A stretch of 64,000 nt of DNA from Brachynemurus nebulosus (Eukaryota > Arthropoda > Insecta > Neuroptera > Myrmeleontidae), in the NCBI GenBank assembly GCA_035578155.1, contig JAPWDM010000005.1, forward strand, positions 34,372,108 to 34,436,107. The letters run 5' to 3'. The position numbers and the translations under genes are program-made. Below the pieces are notes generated by a model that was not told the DNA's origin, did no database searches, and saw nothing but the letters and a program-made list of their open reading frames with translations. This document shows, piece after piece, positions 14,731 through 34,700 of the stretch (position 1 is its first letter; every line of letters starts with the position of its first letter).

Positions 14731-15142
14731 GCTTTTCACTGCTCTTGATGTGTACAACGTGTACATATGCGGTGTCATCCATTATAATTATGAGATGGAA
14801 AAGCAGATTAACACTCCTAAACCCTCTAAACGATCTGAATTACTTTGTGATGGTGCTACCCAACAATAATGTACGTGGAAAAAGTATTACCAACTTAATT
14901 TTTTTTTAAAAATATTAATTGATTTATACATTTTCAAAAATTTAAAATATAAATGTACACCTATTTATTTATATACTTAATATACAATATATGATTAAAA
15001 ATAATACGTTTTTACTGTTCAATTCGGTATGGAATTTCAAAAATTTATCGAATAGATAATGTAAAATTGGAGAAAAAATCCCCCTTTACAATTACGACAT
15101 TACCAATATCACAATCTATGCAATTTTAATATGCCACACTTT

Positions 15143-15539
15143 CAGGGCCGTAACTAGGCTGGGGAAGTCGGGGAATTGCCCCGGGGCCCCCAGCCAAAGG
15201 GGGGCCCCAAGAGAATTCCAAAAATTCCAAATTTGTAAATTTCTTGGCAAATTTTAAGGGCGGAATTTGTAAAATTAGAGCAGCAAACGAACAAACCACT
15301 GACAAGCAAAAAAAAGGGTCGCCGCTTTTTATTTTTGCCGGGAGACCAAAAATTTTAAAGGCTGTTTTTCTGTAAAATTAGGGCGCCATAAAAAAATAAA
15401 CCGAAAGACGAGCAAAAAAAAGTCGCCGCTTTATGTTTTGGCGGAATTTTTTGTTTTTGTCCGGGGCAGCGTAGGGGCCCCGAATGTAATTTCTACCCCG
15501 GGGCCCCTGAAGACCTAGTTACGACCCTGCTCACTTTAT
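15143..15539. mobile_element. hAT MITE with GGGGCCCC palindromes
   Basis: The ends CAGGGCCGTAACTAGGC and CCTAGTTACGACCCTG are inverted repeats. The flanks CACACTTT (15135-15142) and CTCACTTT (15540-15547) match 7 of 8. Just inside each end is a GC-rich palindromic block (CCCCGGGGCCCC). It is 397 bp and non-coding. It sits between the junctophilin promoter and the 3' end of HADHA. Confidence 0.82.
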
Positions 15540-15940
15540 GTTAAAAAATTAAAATTTCGTAATTCAAATTGGTATTTTTAACAAACCCAGGAGTAACAAA
15601 AAATTATCACCAAAAATAAAATGGACGATGTCGGACTTACAGATGTGCTACCATACTTCGCCTAAAAAAACAATTATTTTTAAAAATAAAAAATAAAATA
15701 AAAGTAATAATAATAATAATAACAAAATTTAATAAATTTATATTTATTGAGTACAAATACGTGATTTACAAAAATGACTTCGGAAACTATAGACGAATAT
15801 TACAATAATAACATGATAATATATTAAAAGAATGAATCTAAAAAATACTTTTGTAAATATGTTTCAAGGCACAATTTTAAAATAAAATTGTCTTTTAAAA
15901 CTAAATTAAAAAAATATATATTTATTAACAATAAATAGTT
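15540..15940. other. 3' flank of HADHA
   Basis: AT-rich with an AATAAT-type microsatellite near 15705-15722. On the minus strand AATAAA-type hexamers lie just beyond the HADHA stop codon (for example around 15920), suitable as a polyadenylation signal. No other feature is seen. Confidence 0.45.
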
Positions 15941-24600
<8,660 letters not shown>

Positions 24601-25258
24601 ATTTCCCACAGGAACAATTTTTACTTCTCCTTCCCAATGCTGATTTGATCGAACTGAACTTATTAAACTTTGTACCTAGTTGAATGGAATTTAGCCAGCC
24701 GCACATGACGTTCACAACGTACACCACGTACACGACGTAACACTAGGGGATTGTATTTTCATACAGTTCGAGTGCAAAATGCACCAAAATATTGACAATT
24801 TAGTCAATTCAGTTGTTAAACAAATGTCGTGCGTTTTGTCAGTTTGCCATTAAAATTGTTTATATATTTGTTCACTTTTCTAACTGAAATCATATTGACC
24901 GATTAAATTACAAGGATTACAGAAATTTAAAAAAAAAAAAATACTAAAAAATTTTTCAGTGATGATACATCTTCAATAAAAATCTTCTTATAATTGGTGA
25001 CTTTTATATAAAAAGGTTAATATCCTTTTTTATTATGAATTTAAAACACACTTTATTGTTTTTAAAACAATATTTTATAGTATTTTAAAAATTTATTATA
25101 ATTTATTTTACACAAGATATGTTTGTTTTATTTTTCTAACCAAACAAATATTAAAAGCCGGTTGCATTACAAAAATAAACAAAAACATCAAAGGGAAAAC
25201 AAATTATAAAATTTAGCAAATATTTCAGTAGTTGCGTTATAAGTAATTAGCATAAAGA
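24601..25258. promoter_or_regulatory. Divergent promoter region between HADHA and MPND
   Basis: The 658 bp separating the two start codons must hold both 5' UTRs and promoters. The HADHA-proximal part (24600-24760) is less AT-rich than the rest and contains a four-fold 9 bp ACGT array. The MPND-proximal part is AT-rich, with an in-frame stop six bases before the MPND ATG. No TATA box or initiator can be assigned with confidence. Confidence 0.5.
24708..24743. promoter_or_regulatory. Four ACGT cores at exact 9 bp spacing
   Basis: ACGT begins at 24708, 24717, 24726 and 24735, each in the 9-mer ACGTNCACN or a close variant; the first forms TGACGT. The ACGT core is shared by CREB/ATF (TGACGT) and HIF or bHLH-PAS (ACGTG) sites. 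The array lies 108-143 bp upstream of the HADHA start codon. A regulatory role is inferred; it could be a simple tandem repeat. Confidence 0.4.
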
Positions 25259-28200
25259 ATGCAATCACAATTAGCCGCCGCGTTACTTGGACAAAGTGGT
25301 AGTCAATTAAGTTCCTCTACACCAGAAGAGGAAGAGAAAGATGAACCTGAAGAGGAAGCAGATGATATTGATGAAGAAATAATTGATGAGGTTTTTTTTT
25401 TTAAAAAAAAAAAAAACTGTTCGAAAAAACTGCACAAATAACGAAAATTTTCGCTAACATTTAACTTTACTGAGATATTATACTGTGTGAGTTTTTCGAG
25501 AGTTGCCATTTTTATTACAGCCAAACTGTTGAAAAATTGTTCAAATAAGAGTTGTAGATATCGACGGGGGCAACCAATTACTATAATCAGCAGCTTTATA
25601 GCTCTTATGGTTTTCGAGTTATAATACAAACTTATAGATTTTTAAATGAGGCTATATATTAATTTTTCGATAAAACTAATCTAATGCATTAATTAACAAC
25701 ATAAATGAGCAAAAAAAATTTTTTTAATCAAGTTTAATTTTTTAATTTTTCTTTAATTTATCAGTTAGGCGGTAAAAATATGCATATGTACTTGAGGCTA
25801 CTTCAACCGATAGTGTTTTTCTTGGTTACGTTTCCATTACATAAAAGAAACGAACCTTTTCCAGTATCATTTCTATCATAAAAATTTGGTTGTAATAGAA
25901 ATGGCAACTCTCAAAAAATTCACATGGTATTTGATGTAGTTTTTTTGTACAGTTCTAAATTTGATAAATAATTAGATACTTAATTAATAAATAATTATGG
26001 ATTCGTGTAGGAAAATGAATTGGAAGCAGAATCTCGCGGTACAAAAACTTCAACCACATCGACCAGTCGTACAATTACATTGCAAATGTTATTGGATGCT
26101 GGGATTCTTCAACCCGGCAATGGAACCATGTCAATTGAATATCTGGTTAGATCCATACACTTAAATTTTAGGTGTTTTATTTCTGTTTTGCTTAATTTTT
26201 ATTTGATGTTTTCTTTTTTTTGTTATTTATGCTATTTGTTTTCTACTAATTTTCATATAATTTTTATAAATAAAATGAATTTTGTTATGCATGTGGTCTT
26301 TTTTATTTAAATAATTGTGTTTACATTTAAAAGTTTATTGCTAACAACGTATAAATTAATTTTAAACTAATAAATCGTTGAAATTAGCACAGTAATTATG
26401 TTTTACGCATGCGTTGAATATGCGCATATTTCGTAATTTAAAATTAAATATTTAGTAACTAGGTGCAACCAAAAACTTCTTTTTACCTTACTTTTGTCAG
26501 AATACAGTTAACTTTAGTAGCGTAAAATAAGTACCTACTCAATCAGTATTACTAAATTTATGTTACACATTGCGTAATCCGTTTATAAGATGGCGGCTAA
26601 TAAAACTATGATATTGATACATTAAAATAAAAATAATATTTTTTATTTATTTCAGCTTTTCAAACGTTTTATGTACGTAGTTTGGTATAGTCAAATCTTT
26701 GAATATACAAATAAATAGAATCAAATGGATTTTTATTGAGAGAAGCGCAGTAATACACTTTAGAATGATTCAGTTTTCATTTTTAAGATGAACTCGGCAT
26801 TTATCAAAATTTTGAATCACAAGATTTTCACTTCAAATTCGTCCAACTCTGTGTACTTACTTTTGTCTAATATCAGTTTATAATAATTTACATTAGGTTT
26901 AAATTTTATTTACAGGGGCAACGTTTTCTCGGTGATTTATTAACGGATGGAAAAATTAAGTCTCAAGAAACCGATTTAGTGTTTGCATCACCAAGCGCTT
27001 GGGCAATTCATTGTAAACGAATTATTAATCCGGATAAAAAATCAGGATGTGGATGGGCTTCAGTAAAATATAAAGGACGTAAACTTGACGCTTATAAAAA
27101 TACTTGGTTTAAAAGAAAACAACAAGAAGAACAAGATAAAGAAGAGGATCTTGCTGACGGTAGTGATTATTTAAACATTAGTTTAATTAAAATTTTACTT
27201 ACTTTTATTTGTAGTAGAAATGGAAGCCGAAATGGAAAGAATTGAAGCAAAATTATTGGCAGCACCAGCGCCATTACATCGTGTGGTCATGAAACATAAT
27301 ACTGTACCAAATCGTGCTTTTACTCAGTAAGTAAAGAAGTGTTGATAATTAAAACCTGTTTTTAGTCAGTTTAAATTGTAGGATTTCGATTATTTTTTCA
27401 GTGACGCTAATACACTTATTGAATGTGTCCCATTTTCAACACTAGGAAAAATTCAACCATTTTTAATTTCATTTTCGACGAACGCATGCCTTTTAATGGA
27501 TTTTCATTGCCATTTAACGATGACAGAGGTTTGTGGGTATTTAGGAGGTCAATGGGATGTAAACGCGCACACACTATCAATCACACATGCATTTCCTTGT
27601 CGTGTATTAAAAGCTGATCGCCAAGAATTTGGTCCACAAGTGGACAAAGAAATACAAGAACAAATGGAGAAGGAAAAATTAACGCTTGTCGGTTGGTATC
27701 ACTCACATCCAACAGTGGCTGCAGCACCCACATATAAAGATATCGATAGTCAACTAGAATATCAGATACGAATGAAAGGAGATTGTGATTCGACGTACAC
27801 ACCTTGTGTTGGTGTTATATGCTCCCCCTACAATTTAGAAAATACTTCGTTGGAATCGAGTATCATCAGCTACTGGGTCATACCACCTTTAGAAACAAAA
27901 CCAAATGAATATGGTCGCCCCATGCTCATGTCCTATAGTGTAGTCCAAGACAGTACCGTAACACCTCCCGTTATGGATGAAATGAAAAAAACCGCTCAAT
28001 TTTACAGAAAAGAAAAGGATTTCATTAATTTCCAAGGAAAATTTAACGATAAAGTTACATATCTTGAAAAATTAAAGACAACTCTATCATCGAAATTTCC
28101 TCGAGATCAATCAGAAATGGCTTTATGGGGATTCATTCGTGAACTAGTTGGATGTCCCGGTGAAGAAAAGATAGACACATCAGTATTACTAACAATTCCA

Positions 28201-29067
28201 AAAGTTTTACCTCCCCCAGTATCCGAACCCCCAAAAATATCAACGCCGTTGTCCACAACATCTACACCTACTCCACAAATATCCACCACTCTACCATCAA
28301 ATTTGATGTTAACTACAGATCTCGCTAGTGTACTATTTCAATCTGGTAAATTTCCTACTGCTCTCTTGGGTATACCAGATCCAATGTCTCGACAAACCCT
28401 CGCTGCTAATAATATGTTCTTAACGCCATCACTGTTCAAAATGCAAGATACTATAAACCTTTTAAAACCATTATCGACAAGCAGCCCGATTGCAAGTACT
28501 TCAAAGACTCCTGAACTTAATCTTGGGACACCAATAAAAATTCCTAGTGATATAACGTTAATAAAACCGCCGAAGCTCGATTTCTCAACACCCGATTTAA
28601 ATTTGACTCCACCTCCAACACTAAAAACGCCAAAAATTGAAATATCTCCATCCGATTTTAATGTCAACAAATCGAAAATTGAATTTAGTGCATCGGATCT
28701 ATCAATCTCCAGTGTGAAACCAAATAAAATAGAATTTACCGCCTCAGATTTGAGTATATCAAGTGCAAAAACTACCAGTGATATTTTCAGTCAAATGTTA
28801 GATATGTCAACAAAAAATAAAAGTGACTTTTCAGTGGCCGATTTAACGGGTATATCACCGGCCAAAATTCCAAAAACTGACTATCCTACCTTAGATTTGA
28901 GTTTGACACCGATCAAAAATAATTTACCGGACACAAATATGGGACCAAGTGACTTAAGTATGCCATCGAGTGGTAATGCGCAGACACAACCTCTTGAATT
29001 ATCCACGCATGACGAACAAATGAAGCCTATGAGTCTTATCACAAATCCAGATGAAAAAAATAAGTAA
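25259..29067 (+). CDS. MPND: MPN domain-containing protein (RAMA + JAMM), 5 exons
   Basis: Probable orthologue of mammalian MPND, a nuclear JAMM protein reported to bind N6-methyladenine DNA through its RAMA domain. Exons: 25259-25390, 26011-26145, 26916-27159, 27215-27326, 27402-29067; 2289 bp, 762 aa. A TAA six bases upstream supports the start. Residues 22-50 are acidic. The RAMA domain is about 66-155 (ITLQMLLDAG .. FASPSAWAIHCKR .. SGCGWASVKYKGRKLDAYKN). The MPN domain is about 212-345, with Glu250 (MTEVCGY), His308 and His310 (GWYHSHP) and Asp321 (YKDID) as metal/catalytic residues. The usual JAMM Ser is Thr318. About 400 C-terminal residues are Pro/Ser/Thr-rich, with degenerate repeats at 597-725 and a PSDLS motif at 723-727. 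The exon 1 donor (GAG|GTTTTT) is weak, so that junction is least certain. Confidence 0.92.
25391..26010 (+). other. MPND intron 1
   Basis: Begins with a T-run and A-run directly after the donor and ends TTCGTGTAG. Nothing else recognised. Confidence 0.7.
26146..26915 (+). other. MPND intron 2
   Basis: AT-rich, no repeat or RNA gene recognised. A small CpG/GCAT-rich patch (ACGCATGCGTTGAATATGCG near 26406) stands out, without an assigned function. Confidence 0.7.
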
Positions 29068-29098
29068 TAATTTGTAAGACTGTAAAACTTACAAATGA

Positions 29099-29104
29099 AA
29101 TAAA
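29099..29104 (+). terminator. AATAAA polyadenylation signal of MPND
   Basis: AATAAA 32 bases after the MPND stop codon. A second AATAAA lies at 29258-29263 and is followed by a T-rich stretch, so two alternative 3' ends are possible. Confidence 0.55.
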
Positions 29105-29439
29105 ATGAATTTTATGTTTTTGTTTTAATGAAATATTTTTTGATCTCTTTTATGCATAATTTTTTTTTTTTAATTTGTATTTAAAAGTGATTTTTTACTG
29201 AAAAATTATGTTTAGTTTTTAAAATGAAATTCAATGTCAGATCTATTGAACATTTTCAATAAACCATTTTAAAACTTGATTCGTTTTCTTTTTATTTAAC
29301 TACCTAACCATGGTGACTACACAAGGTGTACGAACTGCATGTATGCAAAAAAGGGCCTAAAAATAAGAGGACATTAGTGTTCCGTGTGTATTAAAGTGGG
29401 AATGGAGGAAAACGGCATTTAGATAATAATTTAAAATTA

Positions 29440-31480
29440 TAAAATAAGTCATTTAGGTTATTTAAATATAAATAATGGAAATAAAATCAGTAATTATTAA
29501 AAAAAGAATAGTCAAAAATAAACAAGTAAACGATAATAATAAATTTCAAATTACAGTACAAAGGGAAATTAGCGCCACTAGTGGTGAAAAAAGAAAACGT
29601 AATATGTGCCATCTGTACTATTTTCGCGGCCAATTCTGGCAATTTTCCGTTTAAGTTCGTGATCCTTGTTAGTGTCCATATTGGATTGATTGTTATACCT
29701 AACAATCAATCCAGTAGTTAAATTCTGTATCACTGACTATCTAGAGTCCCTATACTAATAAACACCTAAAATAAAGTCGAAATTATTATTACACATTTGA
29801 GTAAATATGTTTAAACAGTTAAAAAATTTTAATTAACTATTCATTCTATGTTAAATTAATTCATTTTTTTTAAATATTTAATTTATTTTCAATTTATTTT
29901 AATGAAATAAATGAAACCTTTGATGAAAAATGGTGGATATTCTAGACTAGAGTCCCTATAATAAAAAGTGTCGTGACACCCTGAGTACCAGAGACAACAT
30001 ATAGATCTCTATACTACTGAAATCAGTGTAACCAGTAAAGGATAGAAAATATGTTATATACGTGCACTGGGTTTACTTTGTATTTATGCGGTGGTCTGTC
30101 TTGGTGTGAGTGATCGGCCGTGGTATCGCGTACATACTACATATGTATGATACTACATGCGTGTATATGGCTCCGTGTGGGGGTTGTAACAATGCCAACA
30201 ACAGTTAACATAATTAACTTGTGATTGATCCACACTCATCCACTGCTATGCAAAGAGTGACTACTAAATAGCCTAACTTGCACGGAACTACACACTGGAG
30301 ATTACACGATAGAGAGAGTTGCATTACCTCTGTACTCTGGGGTCGTGACATGTCATCCATTTTCTGTCCAAAACAGAGCGGGAAGCTTCAAAATTAATTA
30401 TCACATGTTTGAGTAAATATTTTTGAGTATATTAATTGATAATTATTAAAAAAAAAAAAAATAGGCAAAAATAAAGAAGTAAGTACGATAATAAGAAATT
30501 TCAAATTACAGTACAAAGGGAAATTAGCGCCACTAGTGGTGAAAAAAGAAAACGTAATATGTGCCATCTGTACCATTTTCGCGGCCAATTCTGGCATATG
30601 TAGTATGTACGCGACACCACGGCCGATCACTCACACCAAGACAGATCACCGCACAAATACAAAGTAAACCCAGTGCACGTATATAACCAAGAGACCATAC
30701 TAGTAACCAAATTACACTGTTCCACTTGTCGCCAGTGGGTGACGTAAAATTTCCCCACTCTTTTGGTGTAGATACACACTGTTTGCAGTGGTATTGGTTT
30801 AATGGTTGCGTCTGTGTGCGTATTCACAAATACTACTACAACACACGTATTACCAGAGAGAGAAAAATGTGCTGTTCAACTAACAATGTCTAACAATGTA
30901 ATACAATGCACTGTGCGTTCGGTGACGGACAGCGACTGACTACATGACTAAAGCTGTGACAGGCCTACAAAGAGCTCCAAGCAAGCTACACTTCGTTGAT
31001 ATTAGTTGGCTTCTATCCTTTACTGGTTACACTGATTTCAGTAGTATGGAGATCTATATGTTGTCTCTGGTACTCTGGGTGTCACGACAATTTTTATTAT
31101 AGGGACTCTAGTCTAGAATATCTTTTAGTGCCATCTGTTTACATGAGATGACACTACAAAACAGATAATCATAGAGCCAGTCCACCATTTTTCATCAAAG
31201 GTTTCAAGTTAATAATAAGTTATAAATTAATGAACAATTAAAAAGTTTTAATTTAATTATTCTTTCTAGGTTAAACCAAATGATTTTTGTTAAATATTTG
31301 TTTTCAATTTATTTTACTCAACTTTGGACAGATAATGCCGGAACCAATCAGCGTTCAGGGACTCTAGTCTAGAATGGAGTCCCTATACTAAATATAGTCG
31401 TGGCTTTTCAGCCATTTTCTGTCCAAAAAAGCGGGCAATTTATAAATTAATTATCACATATTTGAGTAAATATTATGGTT
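29440..31480. repeat. Composite cluster of inverted and direct repeats
   Basis: Several overlapping relationships are visible. (1) 29937-30045 is inverted at 31014-31120, with outer ends 'TTCTAGACTAGAGTCCCTAT'. (2) 30055-30145 is inverted at about 30595-30690. (3) 29490-29641 is repeated directly at 30440-30596. (4) 'TTTGAGTAAATAT' recurs near 29800, 30410 and 31460. (5) 'AAACCTTTGATGAAAAATGG' near 29914 is inverted near 31187. This implies at least two rounds of insertion or rearrangement of one or two foldback families. The cluster occupies most of the gap between the convergent MPND and CRAL-TRIO A genes. No coding sequence is supported. Confidence 0.8.
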
Positions 31481-31748
31481 AGGTCCGTTCACACGCTCAA
31501 GCTTTACCACCGACTTACTTGTGCAAACCAGTTTGAGCCAATTGTACCAATTTAGATTTTTTTTTTTATAAAAAACTACATTAAAAATTTTAGCGGGAAA
31601 GCCATTGAAACAATAACTTTAAAATCAAAATTTATTTAAAATATAAAAATTAACATTAAAGCTAATTGCCATTTACTTGCAAAATATATATGATTAAAAA
31701 TAGTACACGGTATTTTAATTTTAAATAGTATATAAAATGAAAGACAAA

Positions 31749-34700
31749 TTAATTTGTGAATACATAACCAGCTTTCGTTAATTCTGAAACAAACAAAAAT
31801 TACATTATTAATAGAATTTCCTTTTTAATTTTTCAAATATGTAATGTTTTTGAAATATGCGTACCTTTTAGTGTAGACTCATTTTCTAATGCTCGTTCCC
31901 ATCTTAATGGATCAATTTCTTCTACATCTCCTCCAAGTTCTTTTGGCAATACAGATTTTTCAATATGTTTATATAACGATTCAAAATTATTTCCATGTAT
32001 AAATATCTAAAATAAAAAAAGATGTAAATTAATATTATGGAGAGGTACTTATATATTATAACACCTCCACTATAGATAAAACTTTATTGAACGAGTCGTA
32101 TTTATTACGAGGTAAGTATCTGAATCATATTTTACTTTAATAGATTACTACAAGTATCATCAAGCATTTAAAGTAGTCTGATTAAGGGCGGAGCCGCCTC
32201 TCAAATTAAGGCTTTTGTTATACATAGATAATCTATAAGAAACACTTGTACATTTGCAATAAAACTAAGGAAGTAATTAAAAAACCACGTTAAAATTTGA
32301 ATTTATTTCCGTTTAGGAATAGGGGAAACTCAGCATTCGCACTTGGTCCTAAATACTACATTTTGGTAAAAATAAAAGAAAAGCCTTTGAAAGCCTATAT
32401 ATAATTCGCTTCCTATTTCCTTATTTTATTTTTTATTTACCTTTTTATAAGGCACTGAAAAATTTACAATACTAGAATACAAGTCTAGTTTTGGTAAAAA
32501 TTAAAAGAACGAACTCAAAAACTTGTTATTTTATTTACGATTTTTAAGGCATTGAAATATTCTAATAAACTTAATGATGTTATCAAAAATAAATCACGAT
32601 ACAATTTGAATAATTCACCAGATAAAGTTTTGATTTTTTTTTAAATGGGATATTTTTAAATTATAGTATTTAAGTTTACTTACCCGTTTTTTCATGCGAT
32701 CATCTAAAAATGTTTTGAATATTGAAAATAACATACTGAAAATCGTTGATTCTCGAACAATATGAGTTTGTTCAATATGTATGGGCATACAATACTGTAA
32801 AAATTTCCAATAATTAATTATTATGTATTTCTTTATATTTTCAAATATAAACTATTATAGACTTACAGCTAAAAATAGCACCATCTTCTTAGCAAAATTT
32901 GGTGTGACAGTTTTCGCGTGACCGAATGATGTATCTTTCATATCATATATCGTTAGCATACTATGCATTGGTATGTTTTCTAACTGTGCAATCTGAGTTA
33001 TCAATGCGGATACATGTAATCCAGCTTCTTGTGTAAAATCACGAGGATTCCATTTACCAAAACGGAACCAAAATACACGTTGACCTTTTGAATCACATCC
33101 GGGCATTATGTCGATCATTCCGGATTCTAATACTGTTTTCACTTGTGCACGTTCTAGGTGTAACCAGCTGTCTGTATATTTTTCATTGAAATTGAGGTAT
33201 CCTTTTAACTGAAAGAGGAAAAGAAAAATTAATTAAAATATCGGAGTTAAGGCAGTGGTGGATTTACCAGTAGGCTGAGTAGGTTGGAGCCTAGGGCGGG
33301 AGATTTTAGAGCTGGCAAAAAGAGCGGCAAAATTTAGAATTTGAAGTTTTTTTGCTCGTCATTTACTTTTTTTAAGAAAAAGTGTTAAAAAGTTATTACG
33401 AAATTGTTTTTTAGCTTTTTGGGAATAAAGCAAGGGCGGAATTTTTCGTGGAGCCTAGAGCGGCACTTAGGGTAAACCTGCCACTGAGTTAAGGGGTTAT
33501 ATTTGTATAACTGTAATGGTCGGAAAAGTTAATTATATTTTTAATGCATATTTTTTAAGTACATTATCTCAAAAATACTCTCATCAAATTTCGTAATGAT
33601 CGGAGCCTTAGATCCGAAGTTATAGCTACTTATAGCACACTCGAATAGTGCCCGCGGCTGCCTCTGTGCAGCTACCGCTGAATCATGCAACTACCGCTCG
33701 CTATGTATCCTATATACAGTAGACTCTCGTTAATTGAAACCTGCGATAATTCGAAACTCTCTATAATTCAAAGGTATCACGAGTTCCCTACAAAATCTCT
33801 TTTTATTTTGAACTAAAACAATACATTTTTATACACTTGGTAATTCGAACGAAAAAGTCCTGGCTACGTAACAAAACGACGCGTTAATTCGAACTCATCG
33901 GCGTCAAACACGCGACAATTCAAAGTTGCAGAGAGAAAGAGACAGAAAGATTGTAAGTACATTTTGAGACAAGTTCAAGTTCATTCATCGCCAATGCTTA
34001 AAAAATTAAAATTGTTACCTGCGATAATTCGAACCTCTCTATAATTCCTAATATTTTAAGAGTGCCTCGAATTTCGAATTAACGAGAGTCGACTGTATAA
34101 TATAAGCGGTACGTCTTTTGTCTCTCTATAGTCTATTGTATTGTTCGTAATGTATGACCTTTTTTAGAACCAAAAATCAAAAATTTTACAATCTAAAAAA
34201 ATAATATTTTTGTTAAAATCGTCGCCGTTTTTGAAAAAATTTAAATTTTGACAAATTCTTGACTAGCCAATAAAATACACTAACAAAATATTTTTGAAAT
34301 TCTGATTTCGGATGAACCGTTTTCGAGTTTTCATATCCACCGCAACTGATGACCAAAAAAAAAAAGGCTCCCCTGAAATACAGCTGTAGTTCCATTATTT
34401 TCAAATATTTTTCCATGAAAAAAATTTAACAAATATCCCAAAACATGTCCTAATCGATATTGCTAAAGCTGTTGAAAAAAAAAAAAAAAACACGAGAAAA
34501 TGTCATTTCGCCCACTACAACTGTATGTAATCTCTTAATTAAATTCTGATTAAACAAAATTTATTTAAATAATTATAAATACGTATGTAAAATGTATTCA
34601 TTCGTGGTTTATATGTATTTACTGTTCAAGTTTAATTTTTACAAATTCCGGTTATGTAATTAGAATCGCAAATTAATGTTTTGCTTTATATTCAAAATCT

